39,928 nucleotides of DNA from Pelagibius sp. (GCF_028281305.1 NZ_JANQKD010000111.1:1-39928), one strand, 5' to 3'. Shown: positions 18,159 through 31,565, counted from the stretch's first letter. Notes: generated by a model not told the origin, from the letters alone. Numbers and translations are program-made.

Positions 18159-18755
18159 ATGCAAACCGAACAGGCCCTTGCAGCCTTTGTGTTCTCTCTC
18201 GTTGCTGCCGGCACACCCGGTCCCAGCAACGTCCTCCTGACGGCCGCGGGCGCCAACCTGGGGATAGTGCGTGGTCTGCGAACGGTGTTCGGCGTCGGCC
18301 TCAGCATGGGCTTGATGCTCTTCCTGGTCGCCTTCGGGCTTGGCGGATTTCTGCTCGACAGTCCGAGAGCCCTTGAGATGCTCCGTTGGGGTGGCACAGC
18401 ATTCCTGCTCTGGCTGGCCTTCAAGATCGCCACAGCCGGCCCGCAGTCCGGGGAGCAACCGCTCCGCGCCTTCGGATTCTGGCCCGCCGCGGCCCTTCAA
18501 TGGGTGAACCCGAAGTCCTGGCTTGTGTCGGCCAGTGCGGCGGCGACCTTTTTGGACCCTGTTGCTTCAAACGCGGGGCTGGCTGCGCTTACCCTGACGC
18601 TCGTCTTCCTGACGGCGGCGCTCCCGTGCTGTCTGGCCTGGCTCAGCTTTGGGGCGGTGATGCAGCAGGTCCTGAAGAAAGGCCGGCAAAGACGCGCGTT
18701 CAATATGGCCATGGGCGGGCTGCTGGCCGCCTCTGTGATCTGGATGATCCGCTGA
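18159..18755 (+). CDS. LysE/RhtB-family exporter
   Basis: The 198-residue inner-membrane protein has about six hydrophobic segments and the family motif AAGTPGPSNVLLTAAGANLG at the N-terminus; PKSWLVSASAAATF lies in the middle. The family exports amino acids and related metabolites. The start MQTEQALAAFVFSL at 18159 fits the family; the upstream open frame from 17679 is antisense to the AraC gene and was dropped. Divergent from the AraC regulator, which probably controls it. A 9-base-pair hairpin follows at 18799. Confidence 0.88.
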   Translation: MQTEQALAAFVFSLVAAGTPGPSNVLLTAAGANLGIVRGLRTVFGVGLSMGLMLFLVAFGLGGFLLDSPRALEMLRWGGTAFLLWLAFKIATAGPQSGEQPLRAFGFWPAAALQWVNPKSWLVSASAAATFLDPVASNAGLAALTLTLVFLTAALPCCLAWLSFGAVMQQVLKKGRQRRAFNMAMGGLLAASVIWMIR

Positions 18756-18785
18756 TGGACCGCGTGGGATGCTCGGTCGCATGGC

Positions 18786-18820
18786 GATCAAAATGAAAGG
18801 GGCCGCATCGCTGCGGCCCC
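18786..18820 (-). terminator. Rho-independent terminator, minus strand
   Basis: Perfect stem GGGGCCGCA/TGCGGCCCC (18799-18807 with 18812-18820) and a 4-base loop. Read on the minus strand it is followed by TTTCATTTTG, a usable U-rich tail, so it best ends the message of the small ORF at 18873-18953 (and of GST read-through). On the plus strand, behind LysE, there is no U-tract. Confidence 0.72.
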
Positions 18821-18840
18821 CCATGAGCTGGTGAGTCTTA

Positions 18841-18859
18841 GGGCCCCGAAACGGGGTCC
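18841..18859. other. Second hairpin in the LysE/small-ORF gap
   Basis: GGGCCCCG-AAA-CGGGGTCC forms an 8-base-pair stem with one G-U pair in plus-strand RNA. In minus-strand RNA there is an A-C mismatch. No U-tract follows on either side. It may reinforce the neighbouring terminator or protect 3' ends. Confidence 0.4.
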
Positions 18860-18872
18860 CGCTCCGAAGGTG

Positions 18873-18953
18873 TCATGCGTCGAACGAAGGCTGCTCCGTC
18901 AAACCCATTGAACATCCAAGGCCTTCAGACTTCACCGAAATCTCATGAGACAT
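18873..18953 (-). CDS. Candidate 26-residue small protein with perfect Shine-Dalgarno
   Basis: Not in any family I recognise. ATG at 18953, TGA at 18875-18873. The peptide begins MSHEISVKSEGLGC and ends SMGLTEQPSFDA: one Cys, no Trp, no hydrophobic run, so neither a membrane microprotein nor a trp leader. Support for expression: AAAGGAGGTGATCC, fully complementary to the 16S rRNA tail, 1 base before the ATG (AGGAGG 7 bases away); an AT-rich upstream stretch with TATAAT (19048-19043, minus strand); and a strong terminator 52 bases after the stop. It could be a RiPP-like precursor, a regulatory peptide or a very short housekeeping protein; no modification enzyme is nearby. Coding status is inferred. 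Confidence 0.5.
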   Translation of the reverse strand: MSHEISVKSEGLGCSMGLTEQPSFDA

Positions 18954-18954
18954 T

Positions 18955-18968
18955 GGATCACCTCCTTT
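18955..18968 (-). promoter_or_regulatory. Extended ribosome binding site complementary to the 16S tail
   Basis: Minus strand reads AAAGGAGGTGATCC, then A, then ATG. The plus strand of the same place reads TGGATCACCTCCTTTC, identical to the 3' end of 16S rRNA over 16 bases. No other gene in this window has a comparable site. Confidence 0.75.
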
Positions 18969-19057
18969 CAGCTGTTGAAACAGGACTGCGACTATCGCCC
19001 TGATTCGCGGCAGGCGGCAAGAAAAATCCACCGAACGTTACAATTATATAAATACAA

Positions 19058-19708
19058 TCAATAGGCTAGGCGGCCTGCCAGGTCGTCGAAGGGGATGCAA
19101 ACGGCTGTGACATAGGCCGGCCGCGCCTGCAGCCGCTCGTACCAGGCGGCCAGATTCGGCAGCTTCGGGCGTTCGATCGGCATGTGGTACCAGCGGTAGA
19201 GGGTCATGCCGGCGCCGACGTCGGCCAGGCTGAAGTCCGCACCGGCAAGCCAGGGGCGCCCGGCAAGCTCGCGGTCCAGAAGCGCAAGCCGCTCGGCGGT
19301 ACGAGTGCGGCGGGCCTCGATCCCCACCGGGTCCTGATCCTCCTCGGGCGTGCGCACGCGCATCCAGAAGAGGTCGATCCAGTCCCGGTAGAGCGTGGCG
19401 TTGGCCCAGGCCAGCCACTGATCGACAGCGGCCCGCTGCGCCGGGTCCGCCGACCAGAGGCCGCCGTTGCCATGGCGGGCGGCGAGGTAGCGGATGATGG
19501 CATCGCTCTCCCAGACCACCGTCTTGCCGTCGCGCAGGGTCGGCACCTTGCCGTGCGGGTTCATGGCCCGGTAGGCCGGATCGTCGAGGCCGCCGAATTC
19601 ACCGCCGGCATCGATCCGCCGATAAGGAAGACCCAACTCCTCGAGCACCCAGACCGCCTTCTGCACGTTGCAGGAGGAGATCCTTCCCCAGAGCGTCAGA
19701 TCGGCCAT
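19058..19708 (-). CDS. Glutathione S-transferase family protein
   Basis: The 216-residue protein has a thioredoxin-like N-terminal domain (MADLTLWGRISSCNVQKAVW; Ser/Cys near 11-13 at the catalytic position, GKVPTL with the cis-Pro near 55, ESDAIIRYLAAR near 67) and an all-helical C-terminal domain from about 90, with the DFSLADVGAG motif. It probably conjugates or reduces small electrophiles; the substrate is unknown. ATG at 19708 is preceded by AAAGGG. It starts 35 bases after the trpE stop in the same direction and may be co-transcribed with it. The longer open frame in front of it is antisense or shadow of trpE. Confidence 0.9.
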   Translation of the reverse strand: MADLTLWGRISSCNVQKAVWVLEELGLPYRRIDAGGEFGGLDDPAYRAMNPHGKVPTLRDGKTVVWESDAIIRYLAARHGNGGLWSADPAQRAAVDQWLAWANATLYRDWIDLFWMRVRTPEEDQDPVGIEARRTRTAERLALLDRELAGRPWLAGADFSLADVGAGMTLYRWYHMPIERPKLPNLAAWYERLQARPAYVTAVCIPFDDLAGRLAY

Positions 19709-19743
19709 CACAGACCCTTTCGCAGCAGGCCGGCTATGGCGCG

Positions 19744-21255
<1,512 letters not shown>

Positions 21256-21263
21256 GGCGCGGT

Positions 21264-23150
21264 CTAATAGGCCGCGCCGGTGAGCGTCTCGTCGATCAGG
21301 CGCTGATTGACCGTGACGTCCAGCTCGCTTTCCAGCGATGCCAGAAACTGCTGAAAGATGTCGTCCCGGATCGACCCGGCAAGCTGGTCGGAAAGCTGCT
21401 CGAGGCGCGCGTCCTGACCTTCTGCTTCCGCACCCTGGACCTCGACGAGACGCGCAACGATCTGGCTTCCCGGCATCGGAACCAGCGTGACTTCGCCCGC
21501 CGCGACCTCGAAGAGCTGCTGCGAGAGCGCGGGCGCGGGCGTGCGCGCGGGGTCGGTTTCAAAGCGGGTGATGGTTTCCGTCCGCTGCAGCGGCAGCCCT
21601 TCGGCCTCCGCCACGGCAGCGAAGTCCTCGCCGTTGCGCAGCCGATCGGCCACCGCCTCGGCTTTCTCCTGGCCCATGCGGCCGAGTTCGCGTGCCTTCC
21701 AGAGGCTGACGACATCGTCGCGGACCTCCTCGAGCGGGCGCAGCTCCGCCGGGATTTCACCGTCGACACGCAGAATGAAATAGTCGCCGTCCAGAGTCTC
21801 CGTCAGCAGGCTGGTGTCGCCGATAGCCGTGGTGCGGAGGAGCTCGAGAAACTCGTCGAGGGCGGGCAGTCTTTCGACCAGGTTGCCGGCGGTGTTGCGG
21901 CCCTGGCTGTCGATGGCATCGATCCGGCGCGCCTCGATCCCAAGGGTCGCGGCTGCGTCTTCGATGGCGATGCCGCCGGCAATGGCCTCGTCGTAGCGGT
22001 TGGCCTGCTCAATGACGAGGTCGATCGCCTGGGCCTGCGCGATCTCCTCGCTGAGCCGGCCACGGAGATCTTCGAGCTCGGCCTCCTGGCCTTCCTCAAC
22101 CTCGTTGACGACCGCAACGTGCCAGCCGAGCGGACTCTGGATCGGCGCGCTCGGCCTGCCGGGCTCCAGTTCGAAGACCGGACCGCCGAGTTCGGCCGGC
22201 AGAGCCGACTGCGGGATGAACCCCAGAGAGACCGGGGCGCGGCCCGTCGCGGCCTCAGCCGCTGCGGCAAAGTCAGCCCCCTCCACAAGCCGGTCGACCA
22301 GAGCCTGAGCGGCGGCTTCGTCCGGCAGCACGGCCTGGACCACATCGCGCCGCTCGGGCTGGGAGAGCTCGTCGCGGCGTGCCTCAAACTCCTCGAGCAG
22401 CACCTCTTCGGACACCGCGATCCCCTGCATCGCATCGGCGACACGCAGGTGGACCAGGGTGATCTCCTTGTAGTCCGGGGTCATGAAGCTGCCCGAAGCG
22501 CTTTCATAGGTCTCCTGGACCGCCGCCTCGTCCGGCTCACCCGGTTCGCCCAGGCTGTCATTCGGGATGATCAGATAGTCGGCGATGCGTCGCTCCTCGC
22601 GGTAGGCGAAGAGGCGTTCGGTGATGCTCTGCGGCGCGACCGCCGCCTCCGTCACCGCCTGGGTCAGCTGCTGGCGCTTGGTGTCGCCGGAAAGGATGGC
22701 CAGAAACTGCGCTTCGCTCATCCCGCTGAACTGGAGGGCCTGGGCAAAGCGGTTGCGGTCGAAGTCCCCGGTCGGGCCCTGGAAGGTCGGGTTGTCCAGG
22801 ATCTGCGAACGCATCTGCTCTTCGGTGATCATCAGGCCCAGTTCGTTCGCCGCCTCGTCGAGCAGCGCCCGGCTGATCATGCGGTTGAGCACCTGCTGCG
22901 GAATGCCGAAGGCCCGCGCCTGTTCGGGGGTGAGCTGAGTCCCGAAGCGCTGGCTCATGGTGGCGATCTCGCGGGATAGCTCCTGGCTGAAGCTGCGCTG
23001 GTCGATCAGCGTGTCGCCCACCGCTGCGATGCTCTGGTTGTGACCCTGGGGCCGGAAGATGTCGCCGATGCCCCAGACCGCAAAGCTGAGAATCAACAGT
23101 GCGAACAGGGGGAACATCACGATCTTGACGATAAGCTTCTGGTTTTTCAT
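21264..23150 (-). CDS. ppiD: Peptidyl-prolyl cis-trans isomerase, PpiD/SurA type
   Basis: Membrane-anchored periplasmic folding factor at the Sec exit. Layout of the 628 residues: basic N-terminus and one membrane helix (about 8-30, IVKIVMFPLFALLILSFAVWG); a SurA-N-like chaperone domain (about 35-200) with LTPEQARAFGIPQQVLNRMI; a parvulin rotamase domain (about 240-365) where LGFIPQSALPAEL and the SPLGWHVAVV segment stand for the conserved core; then a second helical/PPIase-like region. A promoter candidate lies 67-95 bases upstream. trpE follows after 8 bases. Confidence 0.92.
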   Translation of the reverse strand: MKNQKLIVKIVMFPLFALLILSFAVWGIGDIFRPQGHNQSIAAVGDTLIDQRSFSQELSREIATMSQRFGTQLTPEQARAFGIPQQVLNRMISRALLDEAANELGLMITEEQMRSQILDNPTFQGPTGDFDRNRFAQALQFSGMSEAQFLAILSGDTKRQQLTQAVTEAAVAPQSITERLFAYREERRIADYLIIPNDSLGEPGEPDEAAVQETYESASGSFMTPDYKEITLVHLRVADAMQGIAVSEEVLLEEFEARRDELSQPERRDVVQAVLPDEAAAQALVDRLVEGADFAAAAEAATGRAPVSLGFIPQSALPAELGGPVFELEPGRPSAPIQSPLGWHVAVVNEVEEGQEAELEDLRGRLSEEIAQAQAIDLVIEQANRYDEAIAGGIAIEDAAATLGIEARRIDAIDSQGRNTAGNLVERLPALDEFLELLRTTAIGDTSLLTETLDGDYFILRVDGEIPAELRPLEEVRDDVVSLWKARELGRMGQEKAEAVADRLRNGEDFAAVAEAEGLPLQRTETITRFETDPARTPAPALSQQLFEVAAGEVTLVPMPGSQIVARLVEVQGAEAEGQDARLEQLSDQLAGSIRDDIFQQFLASLESELDVTVNQRLIDETLTGAAY

Positions 23151-23216
23151 CGCTTGCGCCTGGGTCTTCCGTTGGGGGCCGTATGCTCGGGTTTCGGCGG
23201 CTGTGAAAGCGGCGGC

Positions 23217-23245
23217 AGTTTAGAAACCCGCCCCCAGGCGGGCAA
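23217..23245 (-). promoter_or_regulatory. Putative sigma-70 promoter of ppiD-trpE
   Basis: Minus strand TTGCCC (23245-23240), 17-base spacer, TAAACT (23222-23217). Predicted start near 23210, giving a 60-base leader before the ppiD ATG. Confidence 0.45.
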
Positions 23246-23319
23246 CAGGCAAATCCGGCTCTTCTCAGACACTTGAAGCGGTGCGGGCGGCGGCTGCATG
23301 CGACCGCCATCGATAGCCA

Positions 23320-23389
23320 GGGATCGGCGCCCGGGGATCGGCGCCTGGGGATCGGCGCCTGGGGACTGGTGCCCGGGGATTGGCCGGGC
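23320..23389. repeat. Five tandem copies of a 14-base repeat
   Basis: Units begin at 23320, 23334, 23348, 23362 and 23376. Units 2 and 3 are identical (GGGATCGGCGCCTG), unit 1 differs by one base, unit 4 by four, unit 5 more. The array lies in the 306-base divergent gap between ppiD and tpiA, about 70 bases before the tpiA ATG. The 14-base period does not preserve a reading frame, so it is not coding. The rest of the gap holds the ppiD promoter and, before tpiA, a GGGG-type ribosome site; I see no clear tpiA promoter. Confidence 0.9.
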
Positions 23390-23456
23390 GCCAGCGCCTG
23401 TGTTAGGACAACCTCCCGCAAAAAAGCACACAGCCGTGGAATGGGGGTCTTGGGGA

Positions 23457-24203
23457 ATGACGCCGCTGATCGCTGGAAACTGGAAGATGAACGGCACGCT
23501 GGCCGAGGCCCGATCCCTGGCGCAGGAGGTGCTCGGCGGCGTGGACGGGCGCAGTCTGTCCTGCGAGCTGCTGGTCTGCCCGCCGTTCGTGCATCTCTCG
23601 GCTGTCGGTGATGCCCTCGGCCAGGGCATCGTGCGGCTTGGCGGGCAGGACTGCCATACGGCCGCGGCGGGCGCCCACACCGGTGATGTTTCGGCCGGCA
23701 TGCTCCGCGACCTCGGTTGCGGCTACGTGGTTGTTGGCCATTCTGAGCGGCGGGCCGACCATGGCGAAGACAACGCCCTGGTGCGGGCGAAGGCCGAGGC
23801 GGCCCTGGCTGCCGGTCTGGTTCCCATCGTCTGCGTCGGGGAGACCCTGGAGGAGCGTTCGGCCGGTCAGGCTCTCGGCGTCATTGCGCGCCAGTTGAAG
23901 GGCTCGGTCCCGGTTGGCATGGCCGCCGAGCGGCTGGTCGTGGCGTACGAGCCGGTTTGGGCCATCGGCACCGGGCGGACCGCGACGCCGGGCGATGTGG
24001 CGGAGGTGCACGCCGAGGTGCGCAAGGTCCTTGGCGGCCTGGTGGGCGAGGGGGTCGAGCAAGTGCGCATCCTCTATGGCGGCTCGGTGAAGCCCGGCAA
24101 CGCGGGCGAACTCCTGGCCCAGGAGAACGTCAACGGTGCGCTGGTCGGTGGCGCCAGCCTCAAAGCCGCAGATTTCCTGGCCATTGCCGGTGCCTGTCCG
24201 TAG
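23457..24203 (+). CDS. tpiA: Triosephosphate isomerase
   Basis: Interconverts dihydroxyacetone phosphate and glyceraldehyde 3-phosphate. The 248-residue TIM barrel has Asn8 and Lys10 in AGNWKMNG, catalytic His95 in VVVGHSERR, base Glu165 in [12 protein letters not shown] and the phosphate loop [10 protein letters not shown] near the C-terminus. The start at 23457 gives [13 protein letters not shown], the normal N-terminus; the in-frame extension upstream reads through the tandem repeats. A small U-rich hairpin follows at 24243. Confidence 0.97.
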   Translation: MTPLIAGNWKMNGTLAEARSLAQEVLGGVDGRSLSCELLVCPPFVHLSAVGDALGQGIVRLGGQDCHTAAAGAHTGDVSAGMLRDLGCGYVVVGHSERRADHGEDNALVRAKAEAALAAGLVPIVCVGETLEERSAGQALGVIARQLKGSVPVGMAAERLVVAYEPVWAIGTGRTATPGDVAEVHAEVRKVLGGLVGEGVEQVRILYGGSVKPGNAGELLAQENVNGALVGGASLKAADFLAIAGACP

Positions 24204-24242
24204 GGTCACGATTGCCCGGGCCAGCCTGGAGTGCTGCGGCAC

Positions 24243-24265
24243 AGCCGGCTTTTTTGCTGGTTTTT
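24243..24265 (+). terminator. Possible weak terminator after tpiA
   Basis: AGCCGGC, a T6 loop, GCTGGTT and then TTT: a 7-base-pair stem with two G-U pairs and a short U-tail, 40 bases after the tpiA stop. Weak, so partial read-through into secG is likely. Confidence 0.4.
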
Positions 24266-24319
24266 CGGGCCGGAAGCCATTACATAGCCGGCAATTCGGA
24301 CGTCTGCCCATTGGGCTAA

Positions 24320-24357
24320 GGCGGCAGAGCCGCCGCGGGCCCCTGGCTGCCGGGCCC
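24320..24357 (+). other. Structured leader upstream of secG
   Basis: Two consecutive hairpins: GGCGGC-AGA-GCCGCC (24320-24334) and GGGCCC/GGGCCC (24337-24342 with 24352-24357), about 50 bases before the secG ATG. No known riboswitch is recognised; function unknown. Confidence 0.35.
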
Positions 24358-24405
24358 TCGCCGAACACTGGAATTCGAAGGCGCTGGTTTCAGCGAGCAA
24401 GCGAT

Positions 24406-24765
24406 ATGGAAAACGTACTCCTGGTCATCCACATTCTGATCGCCTTGGCCCTGATCGGGGTGGTGCTGCTTCAGCGCAGCGAAGGCGGCGGTCTGGGGAT
24501 CGGCGGCGGCGGTGGCGGCGGCGGCCCCGGGGGCATGGGTGGCTTTCTGACCGGCCGCGGAACCGCCAACCTGCTGACCAGGACGACGGCCATCCTGGCG
24601 GCCTGCTTCATGGCCAGCAGCATCGTCCTGACCATCCTGGCCGGCGGCGACAGCGGGCAGCGCTCGATCTTCGACGACCCCGCGGCAGGACACGGCGGCA
24701 TGTCCACGCCGGTTGCCCCGGCAGAGCCTGCGGCACCGACCGAGCCCTCGGTACCGACCCAGTAG
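24406..24765 (+). CDS. secG: Protein translocase subunit SecG
   Basis: Small inner-membrane subunit of the SecYEG channel. The 119 residues show two membrane helices (about 3-22 and 52-74) joined by a Gly-rich loop holding the family motif QRSEGGGLGIG, then GFLTGRGTANLLTRTTAILA. A Pro/Ala-rich tail follows. The ATG at 24406 begins MENVLLVIHILIALALIGVVLLQ; the longer frame upstream overlaps tpiA and is not coding. The tpiA-secG-pyrG order is conserved in many proteobacteria. Confidence 0.94.
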   Translation: MENVLLVIHILIALALIGVVLLQRSEGGGLGIGGGGGGGGPGGMGGFLTGRGTANLLTRTTAILAACFMASSIVLTILAGGDSGQRSIFDDPAAGHGGMSTPVAPAEPAAPTEPSVPTQ

Positions 24766-25112
24766 AAGACCCGACCCAGCAAAAGACCTGCCCTGACAAC
24801 AGACCGGAGCCGGCGTTTCGCCAAAGCTGGCCGGCTGTGGCTGCGACGAAAAGGCTCCGATCCGAACCTTCCCGGGACCGGCCCCCGGAACGATCCCGGC
24901 AACGATCCCGGGAACGCCGCCGCGCTGATCGAGGCATGCCGAGGTGCGACTCCATGGCGCTTTGCGCGCGCGCCGATCCGCACGGCGCCCAGAAACGGTT
25001 TTCAGCTTTGTTGCATGGGTGCCGCCGTTCGGCAGCGGCCCGCGGTTTTCAGGCCCTGCGGCACTGTCAGGGCCGCGGCCAGGACAAAGTGAAAACTTCT
25101 CTCCGGCGAGAC
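24766..25112 (+). other. secG-pyrG intergenic stretch, no gene found
   Basis: Nearly 390 bases separate secG from pyrG. I find no convincing ORF, tRNA or known RNA. It holds two near-identical neighbouring copies of AACGATCCCGG (24889-24911), several GC-rich imperfect hairpins near 25020-25080, and a candidate pyrG promoter at the end. The ORFs that span it lack family features. Confidence 0.5.
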
Positions 25113-25141
25113 TTGCTTCCCGCTCTCTGATCGTTCAATAG
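25113..25141 (+). promoter_or_regulatory. Possible pyrG promoter
   Basis: TTGCTT (25113-25118), 17 bases, CAATAG (25136-25141). The predicted start is only 2-4 bases before the pyrG ATG at 25151 and no Shine-Dalgarno is visible, so a leaderless or very short-leader message is possible. Confidence 0.35.
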
Positions 25142-26776
<1,635 letters not shown>

Positions 26777-26806
26777 GGCACCTGCTAAGGCTCCGTTTAA
26801 GGCTCG

Positions 26807-26829
26807 GCCGGTAAGCGGCCCCTACCGGC
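26807..26829. terminator. Hairpin between convergent pyrG and kdsA
   Basis: GCCGGTA (26807-26813), 9-base loop, TACCGGC (26823-26829): a perfect 7-base-pair stem in the 64-base gap. No U-tract on either strand, so it is a stabilising or Rho-assisted end rather than a classical terminator. Confidence 0.4.
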
Positions 26830-26840
26830 GACTTCTCGTG

Positions 26841-27701
26841 CTAGGCCGCATTGCGCTGATGGACCGTGCCGTGCAGCGCCTTGAGACGGCCCAGGACGTC
26901 GCGGGCGCCGGCCAGCGGCAGGCAGCTCGGCCCATCGCAAAGGGCCTTGTCCGGGTCCGGGTGAAACTCCAGGAACACACCGTCAGCACCGGCGGCGACC
27001 GCCGCGGCGGCGATGACCGGAACACCCTCACGCCGCCCGCCGGTGGAGACCCCGTCCGAGTCCGCCCGGGCCCCCGGAAGCTGAACCGCGTGGGTCGCGT
27101 CGATGGTGACCGGCACGCCCAGTTGCCGCATCGCCGGGATGCTCAGCATGTCGACCACCAGATTGTTGTAGCCGAAGGCGGTGCCGCGTTCGCAAAGGAT
27201 GGTCAGGCCGGGTCCCGCGGCCTCTTCGATCTTCCTGAGAATACTGTGGCAGTCCCAAGGGGCGAGGAACTGCGCCTTCTTGACGTGCAGCAGCCCGCCC
27301 TTGGCCGCGGTCGCCTTGGCGGCGGCCACCACCAGGTCGGTCTGCCGGCAGAGGAAAGCCGGAATCTGGACAAGATCGGCCACAGCGGCTACGGCCTCGG
27401 CCTGATCCGCTTCGTGAATGTCCGTCGCGATCGGCAGGTTCTCGCGTTCCTTCACCGCCGCAAGGATCTCCAGCCCGGTCTCCAGACCGGGGCCGCGGAA
27501 GCTCTTGAACGAAGAGCGGTTGGCCTTGTCGAAGCTGGCTTTGAAGACCAACGGCAGACTCAACTCTGCGGTGATCTGCTTCAGTTCCTGGGCAGTCTCC
27601 AGGGCCAGACTGAGGTCCTCGAGGACATTGAGGCCGAGAATGCAGAACAGCGGCTGGCCGTCGCCAAGTGAAAGTCCCCATCGCTCCAGGGTGAGCTGCA
27701 T
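26841..27701 (-). CDS. kdsA: 3-deoxy-8-phosphooctulonate synthase (Kdo8P synthase), Asn (metal-independent) type
   Basis: Condenses phosphoenolpyruvate and arabinose 5-phosphate to Kdo8P for the LPS inner core. 286 residues. Family motifs include KASFDKANRSS, RGPGLETGL, IPAFLCRQTDLV, KKAQFLAPWD, ERGTAFGYNNLVVDM and HPDPDKALCDGPS. The N-terminal motif is GLNVLED, as in E. coli (GMNVLES), not AGPCxxES as in rhizobial enzymes. Asn25 therefore replaces the metal-binding Cys, while His204, Glu245 and Asp256 remain. This predicts a metal-independent enzyme. GAGGCG precedes the ATG at 27701. It faces the opposite way from pyrG and eno, unlike the common pyrG-kdsA-eno order. Function is certain; the class call rests on one motif. 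Confidence 0.93.
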   Translation of the reverse strand: MQLTLERWGLSLGDGQPLFCILGLNVLEDLSLALETAQELKQITAELSLPLVFKASFDKANRSSFKSFRGPGLETGLEILAAVKERENLPIATDIHEADQAEAVAAVADLVQIPAFLCRQTDLVVAAAKATAAKGGLLHVKKAQFLAPWDCHSILRKIEEAAGPGLTILCERGTAFGYNNLVVDMLSIPAMRQLGVPVTIDATHAVQLPGARADSDGVSTGGRREGVPVIAAAAVAAGADGVFLEFHPDPDKALCDGPSCLPLAGARDVLGRLKALHGTVHQRNAA

Positions 27702-28137
27702 CGTTATCGCCTCATCGCCGCCAATCCGGATTTGATCGGTCTCTGCAGAGCCGGCCGATCAGTGGAGGCAGCTTCATAGCCGCAGCCCTGCGTTATCGCA
27801 AGCCGGCGCGGAACCAACGCGGTCACAAACCGCGCCAACCAGCCAGCCGGCCAAGACGTTTCATCTCTGCGCCGCGGTTCCGCCGAACCCAAGCGGGTGG
27901 CCCTCTTCCGTTGAAGGGATGGGTGAAGGGATGGGTGAAGGGATGGGCTTGGACAAAAGACAGGCCATCGATAACTTAGAAATCTCTAATATAAAAAGCT
28001 CCTTGAAAGACAACCTCTACGCGAAACGACTAAGATCGATCTAAATTAATCAAAGATCCACTAATGACGTTTAGATTAGCAACAAAAGGAGAGGGTCAGT
28101 GATTGAGTGGGTGGAGCAATCTTGATCGGAGCTGGCC
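27702..28137. other. kdsA-mcp divergent intergenic region, AT-rich
   Basis: No gene found in these 436 bases. From about 27950 to 28090 base composition turns sharply AT-rich compared with the surroundings. It holds TTAGA-AATC-TCTAA (27976-27989), the palindrome AGATCGATCT (28033-28042), and CTAA...TTAG around 28061-28079; the half-site TTAGA/TCTAA recurs at 27976, 27985, 28040 and 28071. It probably carries the promoter and operators of the chemoreceptor gene. A 12-base tandem repeat lies at 27912. Confidence 0.55.
27912..27947. repeat. Three tandem copies of a 12-base repeat
   Basis: TGAAGGGATGGG occurs three times without a mismatch at 27912, 27924 and 27936. It lies in the kdsA-mcp gap, upstream of the AT-rich stretch. 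No reading frame of note runs through it. Confidence 0.92.
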
Positions 28138-31406
<3,269 letters not shown>

Positions 31407-31530
31407 TCCGCCGCGGCGGCCGCGCCGTTGGGGGCGGCGGAGAAGAGTCCAAAACGAGTCCAAAGACGGAACACCTGGGCGGCCGGACTCTTTCCTGAAT
31501 CTATTTGGAATCCTTGAGTCTTTTTTGCTT

Positions 31531-31565
31531 GACCGGGCGAATCGCGGTGTGATTCGCTGCCGGTC
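31531..31565 (+). promoter_or_regulatory. Long hairpin abutting the ftsB start codon
   Basis: GACCGG-GCGAATC, 7-base loop, GATTCGC-TG-CCGGTC: 13 base pairs with a 2-base bulge, ending at the base before the ATG at 31566, where a Shine-Dalgarno would be expected. TTGACC (31529-31534) with a 17-base spacer gives a -10 position at 31552-31557 (ATTCGC, poor), which would start transcription almost at the ATG. It may be a DNA operator or an RNA fold over the start. Confidence 0.5.

Noticed and set aside
18951..18970. Remnant of a 16S rRNA 3' end on the plus strand
   Set aside because: Only 16 bases match; bases beyond (upstream ATGAGACAT) do not fit 16S. The minus-strand reading as a ribosome site with a correctly spaced ATG explains it better.
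21256..21263. Trp-rich leader peptide/attenuator before trpE
   Set aside because: trpE starts 8 bases after ppiD; there is no room for a leader, and no Trp codon run was found before trpG either.
23320..23389. CRISPR array
   Set aside because: Units are 14 bases, directly adjacent with no spacers, and no cas gene is present.
24204..24405. tRNA-Leu gene between tpiA and secG, as in some proteobacteria
   Set aside because: No cloverleaf with a T-loop GGTTCGA and matching acceptor stem found; only hairpins.
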